DNA from: Hevea brasiliensis
Lineage: Eukaryota > Streptophyta > Magnoliopsida > Malpighiales > Euphorbiaceae
Assembly (NCBI RefSeq): GCF_030052815.1
Contig: NC_079507.1
Coordinates: 66,171,144-66,235,143 of the forward strand
Direction: 5' to 3'
DNA: 64,000 nt
In this document: one piece after another, positions 1-12,400 of the stretch
Layout of the letters: each line of letters starts with the position of its first letter
Numbering within the stretch: the stretch's first letter is position 1
Notes under the pieces: model-generated
Database searches by the model: none
Told to the model about the DNA's origin: nothing
What the model saw: only the letters and a program-made list of their open reading frames with translations
Made by a program: the position numbers and the translations under genes

Positions 1-610
1 TTGTGGCATCATATATGATATTTAATTTTTTTTTATTAATATTACTTGAATATTATAAGAGAATCAATAGTAACACTATACTTCATGTAAGGTTTTATTT
101 ATTTTTTTTTAACTAATCTCCTATTAAATATCATTAGTTATTACATCATTAATTATTTTTTACTTTCTTAATACTTACTCTTTTGTTAGAGTAACACTTA
201 ATTTTTAATTTTTAACCGTGTATCAAACACTTTCTTAATTTTATACATAATATTTTTCAGGAAGCTCAACATTGCTATGAAAACATCAATCAATCTAGTA
301 TTTTCCGAAGTATCTACAATGTTCATTTATTGATTTAACAACTTGAAAAAAAATGCTAATTTGATTAGTATTTTTTAAAATATAAATGTCATTGATAATA
401 GATAACAGTACCATTGAGGTTGCTTTTTAAAATGATATTTTCTTGTTTAAATGCTTATTTTAGAATTTCTTTTAATTAGTTTTTTCTTAATAAACATTAC
501 TTCATTAAATAATTTTAAATTCACATTACTTTAATAAATAATTTTTTAATATTATTTTAATAATTAACTAATAATATAAAGTGTGATCTTAAAAGAAAAG
601 AATCGGTTGC
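1..610. other. AT-rich intergenic DNA, no gene seen
   Basis: The stretch is made of A/T runs with no reading frame of note, no repeat shared with the rest of the window and no recognisable RNA gene. It ends where the snRNA-type promoter element begins. Confidence 0.7.
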
Positions 611-620
611 TAAAGGGAAT

Positions 621-631
621 ATCCCATATCG
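621..631 (+). promoter_or_regulatory. Plant snRNA upstream sequence element (USE)
   Basis: The bases ATCCCATATCG match the plant snRNA USE consensus RTCCCACATCG at ten of eleven positions. The element begins 77 bp before the inferred U2 5' end, which is the usual place (about -70) for plant Pol II snRNA genes. A TATA-like element near -30 (around 667-673, GTAAAAG) is poor, so this promoter is probably degenerate. Confidence 0.6.
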
Positions 632-697
632 CTTTAGAGGAGGCTCCACCTTAGAAAACTGTCACTGTAAAAGACAGCTGAAGGCGTTGGCTCAAGC

Positions 698-754
698 GTG
701 TCTTTCTCGGCCTTTTGGCTAAGATCAATTGTTGTATCTGTTCTTATCAGTTTA
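698..754 (+). pseudogene. U2 snRNA 5' portion (relic, interrupted by an LTR)
   Basis: This stretch corresponds to the first ~50 nt of spliceosomal U2 snRNA, which pairs with the intron branch site. It contains the highly conserved CTTTCTCGGCCTTTTGGCTA block and the ATCTGTTCTTATCAGTTT block. The canonical GTAGTA branch-site recognition sequence reads GTTGTA here, and the first four bases are also altered. After CAGTTTA the sequence becomes a (TA)n run and then the family-1 LTR starts at 770, so stem-loop IIa, the Sm site and the 3' stem-loops are missing. A USE lies at the correct upstream distance, which suggests this was once a true gene copy and not a processed fragment. With the branch-site change and the truncation it is almost certainly non-functional. 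Confidence 0.8.
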
Positions 755-769
755 TATATATATATATAT

Positions 770-3700
770 TGTTACGATCCAATCTATGGATCTAACCGAT
801 ACTAGAACCTGAGTCAGTCTAAATCTCTGAAGCCCGTAGTAAATCTTACTATTCCAAAACTCATGACCAGACTCACAATTTAGGCCCATCATGCATATAA
901 AAATAATTTAAATTAAAATATTATAATTTTATTTCGGACCAATCTAACATAATCCAATAATTATCAAAATCTCAAATTAGGAGAGTCCAGCTCAACCCGG
1001 TTACATCATTTACAAATTGTTTAAGTATCATACAAATCTTTATTTATTAACCTCAAGAATTTAAATTAACACAATTCCTAACAGGGTCTATACTACTGCT
1101 AACACATGCAGAGTTCTAAATTACAAATTTAGGGAATAATAATAAAATTAAGTAATTATTGATAACCTGCGAGAAAAGAAGCAGGTTATTCTGAAAAATA
1201 TCTCCTCCTGTAGCCTGAAAAAAATAGGGTGAACAAGAGTGAGCGTTCGACTTAGAGATTAAAATACCAATTTTAACTACAATTTCTATAGCTATCTAAA
1301 GCTAATGCATCCTAAGGAGTGGAATGTAATATTATCAAAATTTTCATACAAATCATATGATAACAGTAAAAATGCAATTTGGAGCACTCACCCACCAAAC
1401 ACTGTTCAAAGAGTACATATATGGGAGTTGATCCCCTATGCAGCTCTCTTAATCCAACTTTTGCCAGCAAGTGTCTCTCAAGCTGGACTTTCGCTTAATA
1501 AACCAAATGTGGGGTCCCAGCGAGTGTCTCTCAAGCCGTGTCTACCCCGACTTATCCATAAAGGACCGGGTACCAGCGAATGTCTCTCAAGCCGTGTCTA
1601 CTCGTCCTCTCCATATCCAATATCACACCACACGCATGCACACTGCTCCAAATTATCACAAACAATATCTATGACACTTTATCAATTATGAATGCAATAT
1701 AAAACGTGCCTAGTGTTTAACTACATAGATAAATATTTATAAGTGATGCATAGGCATGCTTGAATATATAATGATATCGAAATTATAATTAAAATTAATA
1801 TTTTACTCACAGTGCACCAAAGGCTATTGTGGCTGTTTGGTGGACAAAAATAGCTGACCTCAATCACCTAGATAATTATATTATAGATTTATTAGTATTA
1901 ATTCAAAATAAGACTCTAAAGAAACAACAGACAGCCTAATTCATGCCGGAAATCCGGTAGAGTTTTCCCTATACCTGGGACCTACCCACCCTGTAAAATG
2001 ATTCAAATAATACTTCTAAGCTCAACCCATATCTTATTATTATTATTATATGGCCCCTCCAGGGCCCTCCAAACCAGGTAATAATTACAATATCAGACAA
2101 CTCAATTATAAGACTTCAAAACTAATATTTTTCAAAAACTATCCAAATTAACTTTAAAAATTCTATGAACTTGCCCCGCGGTCCTTAACAATATTATAAG
2201 GCTATTGCAAAAGGAATCATAATTTTCTGATCATCCACGAATATTTTATGAATTTTTATTCTAAATCAGTATTAACCGAAATGAGCAACTTGGGGTTCAG
2301 GTATACCTATGCCAAATCTGACACCTGAAACTCGTCCAGAACGTCTGAAAATGCTAGGATTGACTATAATATTGATCACGTTATGAGACGGGCCGCCGGG
2401 CAGTTAAATCTGGCTAAAAATGCAATCCTGGCACCGGTGAGCTATCTTTGATCCGATTGCACCTAAATTAATTCCAAAATTTGTTAATAATTATCATAAA
2501 ATTATTTTAAAATTTTAGAAATCGAAAAAGTTAGAAAATCTCACCAAGCGATCTGGACCATCCGATTATCGCCTTTTTCAAACGGTGTTCGATCGGAGCG
2601 GGACTGGTCCTATCTTAAAGATTTCGCCATTCTGAGTCCATCGGTGGCCTCGAATTTCTGATCCGACGGTCGGATCAGCCGGAAACTTGCTGGAAACCGA
2701 TGAAACCCACATGATTTTTTCTCAACTTTTCCTCACCGGATCGTCTCTCTCTAGCCACCATTGGAGGTGAGGCTAGTTGGGTCTTGAAGCTTGCTGTGCC
2801 AGAAGTTGAACAAGCCCTCCCTTGCCGAAAACAACCATCGAACGACGCCGAAAAGTAGCTGCCTCGCACACTCATCTATCTCCCTCTGTTAGTAGTATGC
2901 CCTAGAACATATCATTTAGTATGTATCTTGTACATGTTTTTATTAATAAAAGGAATTTTTACTTTTCCGTTTACATAATATATTTATGTGTAATAGAAAA
3001 GGTCCATTGATATTTTGTTAGAAATTCTATTCTTAAGTTGTTAAGAATATGAGTGACAGTAATTCTAGCACAAAGTATTATAAATAGGTTCACAATCAAG
3101 GATACTTCACAATAAGGACATGACTTATCCAGAAAGATTGTAATCATGTTTGTTGCCAAGTTATTTATATGAGATGTAAATAAGATGGAATGGTGAGTCT
3201 CATGCCATATAACAAACATGATAGGCACTTATACATGATAAGTAGGTCAAACCAGTGACATTTATGATAAGCACATGGAGTTTACTCTTGTCAATGTATT
3301 GTCATAAATCTTATCAGTGCATGTAATCTTTAGACCTGAGATAGCACAGATATCTTGTATATAGGTGGTTTGAGTTTGATACTGCCTTCATACTTGTACT
3401 GTGTATGGGTATATGGGCATGTGTTGGCTCCTACTAGTTATATATGGAGATAGGTGTTGATCAAGATGGAATCTGTTCTTCTAAGTAAATAGGAATAAAA
3501 TCCTATGTTCATTTAATTGTTTTTGATATTTCAAATTCCTGGCTAGGACAGATAGATTTATTCATAAAAGAGTTTCTGATGAGAAAATCTTTTTAATCAA
3601 GAACTGAAATTAAAAGAGAACATAATATTCATAGCAAATGGGGTTTGACATAAACCATGACTCCAGCTTGAGTTGGGATTTTGTAACAGAGAGATTCTAG

Positions 3701-5670
3701 TGCATGGTAACATATAATTATAGGTTCATTTAAGGTAAACCTTATTACTAATTGGGTGGCCATGGCATGCTATGCTAGGTGTTAACCATGGTCTATGAGA
3801 TGCATAAAATGATTTAGAGAAATCATTTATGGTAAGAAAGAGTTCTGATGATATTAAGAGTTGATATCATATCTCATTGCCAATTAGTGATGAGCCTAGT
3901 AAGTCACACACATACACAAGTAATCACCAAATTAAATATGATTTAATTAATTAATTAAAGAGTTTAATTGATTAATTAAATAGGTTTGGTTTGCAATTAG
4001 ATTGTAAAATTCCTAGCATGGCTTGAAACCAAATCTAGGTTATTGGATGTATAGTATAAGTTAAATTTATATTTAAAGTGTTTAAATATGAATTTAATTA
4101 ATGAGAAATTAATTAATAGAGATTAATTAATTAATTTATATTTGATATAAATTGATTAGAAAAAGAGAAATAATTATTTTTGGTTGAGAACTCAAAATTA
4201 AGACACAGGGGTATTTTGGTCATTTCACAGGGTAACATGTGGCACCATGAAATGGTGACACATGGCACTACACATAAGCTTGCCATATGTCTTTTAATCA
4301 TGTAAGATGATTAAAGTCAAGATTAAATATAGGTTTAACACTTGGCACAATGTGATTGGGTCAATTAAATCTAAAGCCAATCAAAAGGAGACATGTGACA
4401 AGGATTTTAAGTGGTGACCTAGCTATATAAGAGAAATGATGAAAAGAAAAATACCTAGCTGCTATTTGTTTCATTGGTGCTGCCCCAAAGCACCTCTCCC
4501 TTTCATCTTCTTCATCTCTCATCAATTTAAAGAGATTTCCCAACAATTTCTTGAATTAAAAATACTAGAAATCGTTTCTAGTGTCCTGTTTACATCTGTA
4601 ATCTCTCAAAAGGCAAAACCTGATTTTCTAATTGATTGAAAAATCTTTAGAAGCTGTTCAAGGGGCTGCCATTGGTGATCTTGGTGTGGACAAGCTAGAG
4701 GGACAACATTTGGTATCCTAGGCGCATCCCAAAGTTGCAAAACACACTGCAGTGCATCAAACAGGTTAGTGCACTTGTTCTTGATCTAATATATGGTTCT
4801 AATAAATTAATCTGTTAATTCTAAAATCTTAAATGGTAAATATAGATTCAAAAATATATTAAAAGAGTTTTAATATGCTGTTTATCATTGAAATCAAATA
4901 GATAAAAATAAATCTTACATGATGCATGTGACCCTAGAAGAAAAATTTTAAATTTCAATTATTTAAACTTATGTTTTTCATGCTTCTGCTTCTTCACCCT
5001 CTCCCTCCTTTTTAGCTGCAATGGTGGTCCTTATCGGCATCCATGATCAATAGAGGGTGGCCTGTCAGTGCGAGGGGTTGCTGGGGAAGGCAGCTGGAAC
5101 CTTGGTCGGCGATGATGGTGGTTGGCCAGAGCAAAAAATGGGAGAGAAAATGAAGGAACGAGAAAGAGAAAAGAAATGTAAGGGGGGGGGGGTTTATTAT
5201 TTTTTTTTTTGTGATTGACAAATGAGGGTGCACTGCAACTCACCCTCATTTTATATATATATATAATACTTTAACATTTAAATTCATTTAAATATAATAT
5301 TTTATTTAAAATACCTTATCAAATCTCTAATCAAATCAATATTAAAATATTATTAATATTTATAATAAACTCTTATTTCATAAATTAATTAAACATAATA
5401 ATATTATTAATAATAATAAGAATAATTACATTAAATTTAAAAATATTTAAACATAAAATTATAATAAAAATTAAATATTTCTAAAAATTAAATCCAAAAT
5501 AATTTTATAATGTATTAAAATGGCTAAAAAATTTTAAAGTAATTAAATACATAAATTATTTATTCTTTAGCTAATAATAAGATCAATCACAATTTAATAA
5601 ATTGTTTAAATTAATAAAATAATATTAAATTTATAATTTATATTTTTATATAAGAATTCGAGTTGTTACA
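770..5670 (-). mobile_element. Family-1 solo LTR 'A', interrupted by a nested LTR
   Basis: It begins TGTTACGATCC and ends GTTGTTACA, like the other family-1 LTRs here (5955-8537, 26979-29623, 34644-37251, 41321-44031). It shares with them internal blocks such as the GAGCGTTCGACT motif (about 1243), the GCGAATGTCTCTCAAGC repeats (about 1470-1600) and a purine-rich tract (about 5140-5180). Without the nested insertion (2887-4996 plus 5 bp TSD) it is about 2.8 kb. The coding sense of the family is the minus strand in this orientation. No internal domain adjoins it, so it is a solo LTR. Flanks are TATAT and TGTGT, so a TSD is not clear. It is the most diverged copy in the window. Confidence 0.75.
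2887..4996 (+). mobile_element. Nested solo LTR of a different family (probably Ty1/copia-like)
   Basis: It begins TGTTAGTAGTATGCC, ends CTTCTTCA and is flanked by the direct repeat CCCTC (2882-2886 and 4997-5001), which is a 5 bp target-site duplication inside the older LTR. A TATA box (TATATAA, 4424-4430) followed by a pyrimidine-rich leader around 4490-4530 gives the expected U3-R-U5 order on the plus strand. There is no internal coding region, so it arose by LTR-LTR recombination or is a non-autonomous unit. The copia assignment is an impression from the general look of the ends and is not proven. Confidence 0.7.
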
Positions 5671-5691
5671 TGTGTGTGTGTGAGCCATCAC
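5671..5691. repeat. Short (TG)n tract after LTR 'A'
   Basis: A (TG)6 run is followed by TGAGCCATCACC. The bases after the LTR (TGTGAGCCAT and then TAATATTA) faintly resemble the U2 snRNA region that follows stem-loop I (TGTGGGCCAT and then GATATTA). They may be the other half of the split U2 relic, but the match is weak. Confidence 0.35.
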
Positions 5692-8600
5692 CTAATATTA
5701 GGACTCTGTTTCGCGAATAATATTTTTTTCAAAAATAATTTTTATATTGTCTAATGTTAATACCATTCAGAAAATTAAGTTAATTAAAAGATATATTTTA
5801 TAATTACTTGATTTAAAACAAAGTAATTTAAAATAAAATAAAATTATTTTATTATAAAAAATAAGGTGATTTAATAAGATTTTAAATTTTATTTCATATA
5901 AGATGATTTAATGAAATTTAAAATTTATTTCATCGAATTTTTATAAAATAATATTGTCACAACCCAACCTGTGGGCCGGACCGGCACTAGGACCTGGGCC
6001 AGCCTAAAGCCCCCGAGGCCCGTTGTAAGCCTAACTATTCCTTAGCCCAACTCTAAGGCCCATTTGGGCCCAATTTCAAGAAAACAACCGGACAGAGTCC
6101 GGCCATAAAATGGACCTTCCAACGGGGAGTTTTTGACTCACCCGACCTGTAAACACAATAAATACTCAATTGGGGAGCTCAGCTCGCCCTCCACATACTC
6201 ATATCATCATAAAAATAAATGGGAGCTCAGCTCCCTCATCCAGTACATCAAACATGCATGTGACAATAATTTTACAGGTCCAAACTAACAATTTATATTA
6301 CAGACCCAAATTAATTAAATACTTCTAACACATGCGGAAATTTTAGGAGTAAATAAAATTACACAAATATGGATAAACAACCTGCGAAGGAGAAAAGCAG
6401 GTTAACCACAATAAAATCCTCCTGTAGCCTGAAAAAAATATTGAACAGGAGTGAGCGTTCGACTCAGAGAGTAAAATATCAATTTTAACCATAATCTCTA
6501 TAACTATCTAAAACTAATACAACCTGTGGAGTGAAATGCAGCATCAACAATATTTTCACATCATAACATCAAAAAGGTAATTTGGAGCACTCACACACCC
6601 AGTAATATCAATCATACTATATGGGAGCTGATCCCCTATACAGCTCTCTTAAATCCAACTTGGTGCCAGCGAAGAACTCAAGCCGAACTTTCCCTTAATA
6701 AACCAAATCGGGGCTCCCGGCGAAGAACTCAAGCCGTGACTACCCGTCCTATCCATAGTCCACATCACATCACACGCACGCCAACGCACGCACACTGCTC
6801 CAAATTACCACAACAACATCCATGGCACGTTAACAGTTATGAATGCAACATAAATCGTGCCTAGAGTTTAACTACAAAAATATATGCATATAAGTGATGC
6901 ATGGGCATGCTTGAACATATAATAATATCGAGATTACAATTAAAATTAATATTTTACTCACAGACTTGACGGTGGTCATTGAGGCGGCTGGGCGGAGGAA
7001 GAAGGCTGTCCCGACTCACCTGACAATTTTATTACAATCATTTAATAAATTTGACTCCATACAAACAAAGAAAAAGACAAAATACGTCCTAAGTCGTGCC
7101 GAAAATCCGGCAAAGTCTCCCCTATACCTAGGACCTACCCAACCTGCAAAAGGGCTCAAAACACACTTCTATACTCACAATCCATATATCCACAACTCAA
7201 TCACATCACACAGCCCCTCTTGGGCCCATCAAATCAGTCATCCATCACAATATGTAAAATTTCAATTTAGTCCTTATAATTGATTATTTTTGCAAAAACT
7301 GCCCAAATAAGCTCTAAAAATTTTAAACTTTGCCCCACGGTCGTTAGCAATATTACTAAACTATTGCAAAAAGAATCATAATTTTCTGAGCTACCACGAA
7401 TATTTTATGAATTTTTAATCCTATTTAGGCACTAGAAAATTATGAAAAAGCAAGGTTCGGGTTTACCTTTGCCGATTCCGACTTCGGGAACGCGCTCGGG
7501 ACGTCTGACAATGGGGGGGTAGCCAAAACCTCAGTCCAATTTGGAGACTTTTCCAGAATTGGTTTGTCCGCCGGAAATTTACTGCACTTGGCCAATCGCC
7601 GAATTTCCGTAAATTGAGGATACCTACACGAAGCCCACAACACGGGGTAATACATAAATTTTTCAAAATTTTCTAAGCTCATTTAATGCTCGGAAAGACA
7701 CTGCGAAGTTTCGTGGGACCTACCGAAAAACGGTGTCCGAAAATTTTGAAATTTATATCTCCGCGAAGCTCTCGATGAGTGGAGCGCTCTGGTACTCTCG
7801 GTTTTCTCGTGGGGTTCACGGTTTGTGAGAAATCTAGCCCAAAAGTCAAAATAGGCTAAAACTTCCCGGGCAAAAATTGGACAAACCGCTCGATGGATTT
7901 CGGTGTTCTTAGTGTCTATGGAAAGCTCTCGACGAGTAGATGAGTTTAGACACAAGACCCGATCCGATTGGTGGCCGGATCGACCGGATTTTGGCCGGGT
8001 ATTTTCTGGAGCCGTTTTCTGGAGTTCCAGCCGGCGGCTGGCCGTGAGGGAGGGCTGAGGTGGCGCGCCGGCGAGGTGGGGAGGCAGGAGAGGTGGCGTC
8101 GCGGCAAGGGGAGGAGGGAGGAGAGAGAAAAGAGAGAGAAGAGGGGAGGAGGTCAGACGCACGCGGGAGGAAGAAGGAAGAAAAAGAAAAGGCCGGTCCG
8201 ATTCGATCGGTCCGATCAGGTCCGGTTCGATTAGGCCGGTCCGATTCAGGATACAAAATTTTGAATTTTTACTCTGCCTCGGGATCGAAAACGAGGTCCA
8301 AAAGTTTCGAAAAAATTCCAGAAAACTCAGAAAAATTCATAGACTCCAAATATATTTTTAGTTTTGCCACGTGGTCTTTAAATTAATTTTTAAAAATCAT
8401 CAAAGTTTATATTTTCGGAAAATCGAACCCAATTTTTAAAATCCGAAAAATCTCAAATAATTTCTTAAAATTTAATTAAAATTAAAATATCAATAATACT
8501 CATAAAATAATAAAATTTAAAATTTTGGGGTGTTACAAATATTTTTTTTAGTCAATTACAAAAAATTTTATTAACGTAATGAAAAAATAAAAGTTTTTCA

Positions 8601-9117
8601 ATATCTTAAATTACCATATTCTAAATAAGATTTTAAACTTTAATTAAAATAATATATATTAAATATGAAATGATAAATAAATATATCTTATTTAATTTTA
8701 TTTATAATATTTTTTAACATTATTAAAAAAATATTTTATACATTCTTTTATGTGAAGAAATTTTATTTTTTGTTAAGTTAATAAAATTTCCATAACTGAC
8801 TATTTGACAGAAAAAGTATTATTTTACAAAAATTAAATGAGATGAATTGTAAAATTTCATTAAATCACCTTATTTTTTATAACAAAATAATATATACTTT
8901 ATTTTAAATCAAGTAACCATAAAATATATCTAATAAAAAATATTTTTATTGTCAAAAAAAGAAAAATATTTAAGTCATTTTTTGGATTTAATAATTTTAT
9001 TAAAATGTGAAAATATTTACACATAACATTAGTATAATATTACAACTAAATAATGAAAATATTTAAAAAATATTTTTTATATACAAATTATTTTTTCCAA
9101 AATAAATAAAGCCTAAA
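5692..9117. mobile_element. Long-inverted-repeat MITE-like element, split by a solo LTR
   Basis: The left arm (5692 to about 5935) and the right arm (about 8830-9117) are inverted copies of each other. For example 5790-5830 (AGATATATTTTATAATTACTTGAT) and 5857-5874 (AAAAAATAAGGTGATTTA) have reverse complements at 8893-8931 and 8861-8880. The outer ends read ATTAGGACTCTGTTT on the left and, complemented, ATTTAGGCTTTATTT on the right. Without the solo LTR at 5955-8537 the element is about 840 bp and non-coding, which is MITE-like. A second copy of the right terminus lies at about 9175-9233. I could not settle a target-site duplication or a superfamily. Confidence 0.6.
5955..8537 (-). mobile_element. 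Family-1 solo LTR 'B' (2,583 bp)
   Basis: It starts TGTCACAACCC and ends GGGGTGTTACA, with a perfect 5 bp target-site duplication AATAT (5950-5954 and 8538-8542). It is colinear with both LTRs of the complete element at 26979-37251, including the GAGCGTTCGACTC motif (about 6454), the GCGAAGAACTCAAGCC repeats (about 6670-6735), the CG-rich tandem block (about 8190-8250) and the purine-rich tract (about 8085-8190). No gag or pol sequence remains, so it is a product of LTR-LTR recombination. It sits inside the inverted-repeat element described separately. Confidence 0.9.
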
Positions 9118-9400
9118 TAATTATATATGCATGATAGAAACAGAAACACATACCATGCAACCAAATAATGAAAGGAAAATATTATCTATATATAACTTAT
9201 TTCCTACAAAATAAATAGAGCCTAAATTAATTTTTTCATGTGAGGTCCACTACAGTAGCTTGCAAAGCCTAGGTAAAATATTGGGTCCTAACTAGTATAA
9301 TGATGATAATGGAATTAACAAGTGCTGCTAAATGTTTGATTACGAAACAGCATTCGGTGAGCAAAGAACAAATCAGCGAGGGATAAAATTAGTAAGTCCT
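9118..9400. other. 3' flank of the minus-strand kinase with a duplicated MITE end
   Basis: This holds the 3' untranslated/downstream region of the receptor kinase on the minus strand. About 9175-9233 it has a second copy of the inverted-repeat element's right terminus (ending AATAGAGCCTAAATT). No coding sequence is seen. Confidence 0.5.
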
Positions 9401-12400
9401 TTATCGAGCCTCCAATGAGAAGGTGATTTCATTGGTTGAGTTTGATTCGAGCTTGTCTGATGAAGAATTCGCTTCAGTAGGACCTCTATCCTTAAAGAAA
9501 CCAGGTTTCTGGGGCTGAGGCAATTCTTTCTCACCACCCAACATCAAAACAACGGATGCCATGCTTGGCCTTTCCTCAGGATGTTGTTGAACGCATAACA
9601 GACTAATCTGGATGCATCGTATCACTTCTGACAGATTGCACGACTGTTCTAAGAATGGATCAATCAGTTCTGATGGCTCGCCTTCTTTCCACAATGTCCA
9701 TGCCTAGAACATATCAGGATTCTTTAGTCAATAATTAGGTACAGTTACCAGAAAATGGAAAAAAAAAAAAAAAAAGGCAAAAACCCCTCGACACTTGCAT
9801 GTCCAATAAGGTTTAAACCACGGCTTGGATGATAAAATCCTCTGCTTCTTTTTCCACTTATTATCTCTAGCAGCAAGATACCGAAACTAAAGACATCAGA
9901 TTTTGTAGAGAATAATCCATCACTTGCATATTCTGGTGCCATGTAACCACTATAAAACATGCAAAAAAAAGTGAAAAATTTCAAATTAATGATCAGTCCA
10001 ATTAATTTAAAAAGTAGAACAAAAAATACTTACTAAGTTCCAACTACTCTGTTTGTGTTTCCTTCAGTCTGGTCTCCTCCAAAAGTTTTAGCCATGCCGA
10101 AATCTGAAATTTTGGGGTTCATCTCTTGATCCAGTAAAACATTACTCGCTTTGAGATCTCTATGTACAATTCGCAATCTGGAATCCTGATGAAGATAGAG
10201 AAGTCCTCTAGCAATCCCACAAATAATGTTGAAACGCTTGGACCAGTCAAGCAGTTTACCTTTCATTTGATCTGGAAAGTTTCTTGCCTATGTCAGTGAT
10301 TCTTCAGTTCTTGAAAAAAAAAAAAAAAAAAACCATTGTGCCACAACCTTCAAATTAAGCACTTATCATTGAGTTACACTAGGCTAACTAATTAAATTGA
10401 GGAGGTTTTTAGAGATCCAAACCAAAAATGAAGTTGTCTAGGCTTTTATTGGGCATGTATTCATAAATCAGCATCTTCTCATCCCCTTGAATGCAGCAAC
10501 CAAGAAGCTTTACGAGATTTCGGTGTTGAAGTTTGGCTATCAGAATTACTTCATTTTTGAACTCTTTCAATCCTTGTCCAGAACTCCTAGATAGCCTCTT
10601 CACAGCAATCTCTTGTCCGTCCTCTAGTGTACCCTGAAAACGTATTTATAGGAGAATCGATCGTGATGGAATATTTCAGCAAAATAATGAAAATAAAAGG
10701 AAGGGTAAAAATAAATCTAGTAAATTATATTTTATTGGGTTCGATTTATATCTACAAAACAAATACACTCTTAAATGCATACTGGCTTTATGAATTTGAT
10801 AAATTTACCTTGTAAACGGGTCCAAAACCACCTTCTCCTAGCTTGTTATCAATGGAAAATTTGTTGGTCGCATTACTTACTGCAATTAGATCAAACAATG
10901 GCAGCTCCAAGTCTTCTGGTTGTTCATCTTGCTCCTGGTCATCATTTTCCTTGTTTTCTGTTTTCTCTGCAATAAAGTATAATCATATAAAAAATTATTA
11001 GCACTGAATTGTAAACAGTTTTGCACATCTGTTACAGTAAATATTCCATATCGTAAAAAAAAGAGCAAGTTCAGATCACTTGGATGTGCCAAAACAACAT
11101 CCCAAAACCTCTTAAGTTTGCTCTGCTTCTGCGAATATAGTAGCCGATGATAAGCATCCCAAAACCTATAGCAATGGTAGTTGCAATTATCACTGGTATC
11201 TTCACCTTAGCCTCAACCTTCGCCTCTTCAAGAAAAAGCAGAAACTAAAAACAGTTACTTAGTGCTAAAACAAACGGAAATGTGCAAAACATAGTTAACT
11301 TCTGCGACAAATAGCAAAGAAAATGTAGATTGTGCATCAACCTTTCATCTTGACGCTCAATGCATGAACAGAAACAAAAAAGAAAGCCCATACCTAAATC
11401 AGAAGCAGACATACGAATATATAAATCCTGCCCAGACGCAGACAGTCTCATATCAATCAGATCACCAAACCACATAGCACAGCCGCTGCCGCGTCCTCTA
11501 ATATCTAAGGTGGTGTATGCCGTACATGAACAGTTTTGTAAACATGTAACTCTGCATTCCTTAAGATTCATACTCCTGTTCACAAATGAATGTGTAGTAT
11601 CTGGCAGTTTCAACCCAACAAATTTTACAAATCCCTCTCCATTCTCACATTTTAATAAATTATTTCTTTTACAACCGTCAGACCAGAATGCTGATTTCCA
11701 ATTTTCTGGCGAAGCTGGAGTGAAACCCTTTAAGCATTGACAAACTGGCGACTCAGTAAGGATGCAATTTCCATAGGGACCACAGAGGCCGTATGCGTCA
11801 CAGGCATCTCTTGGCACAGATGAATACGGCCTCCAAGTTCGTGTTTCTTCATTCCAAGCGTAACGCTGACGCGAATAACCGGTTTGATTCAGAACAATCC
11901 TTGAGATTACAGATTTGTTTTTCAGGTTGTACATGTAGTACACCTCGTTTTCATTATCAACAAAACTGAACTCGAAGAGCTGGTTTTCCTTCAAAGATGG
12001 CGAACCACTGTTGCCAAGGCCATTCCATGGAGCACTCCGATAATACTTCACGGAGCCCTTCCAGATATATCCCTCAGGATTACCATTTAGCACTATCCCC
12101 CAAGTGAAGTCTGCAGGAGAAGGATCATCCGGGTTGTTCCATGCTGATAGGCGGCGATCAAGGCCAGTCTTCAAGTCCCATCCAAGCTTCATCCCTGGAA
12201 GTAACGTATCAGATGGATAGTCAAAACTTTGCCACAAATAGTTTCCAGAATTTGTATCTTTTTCATCCCTTAAGACCAGATTCCCAGAATCTAAGAGCCG
12301 AACTATTGGATTCTGGGCTACTTTGTTCAAGTTCAACGACCAAACAACACTCTTGTTCTCACTAACAAGTACAAGATTTCCCGTGCTGTTCATCATCAAA

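Noticed and set aside
2041..2050. CRISPR-like or tandem array candidates among the AT-rich repeats
   Set aside because: All repeated runs are simple microsatellites or LTR-internal repeats; there are no regular repeat-spacer arrays, and the DNA is plant nuclear.
4361..4639. Short open frames on both strands around 4.4-4.6 kb
   Set aside because: They lie within the nested solo LTR around its TATA box and leader, with no conserved domain.
7683..8386. Several overlapping open frames in solo LTR 'B' (also in the copies near 29 kb and 36.7 kb)
   Set aside because: They come from the GC-rich, purine-rich part of a non-coding LTR, overlap in several frames on both strands and encode low-complexity Arg/Gly/Pro-rich strings.
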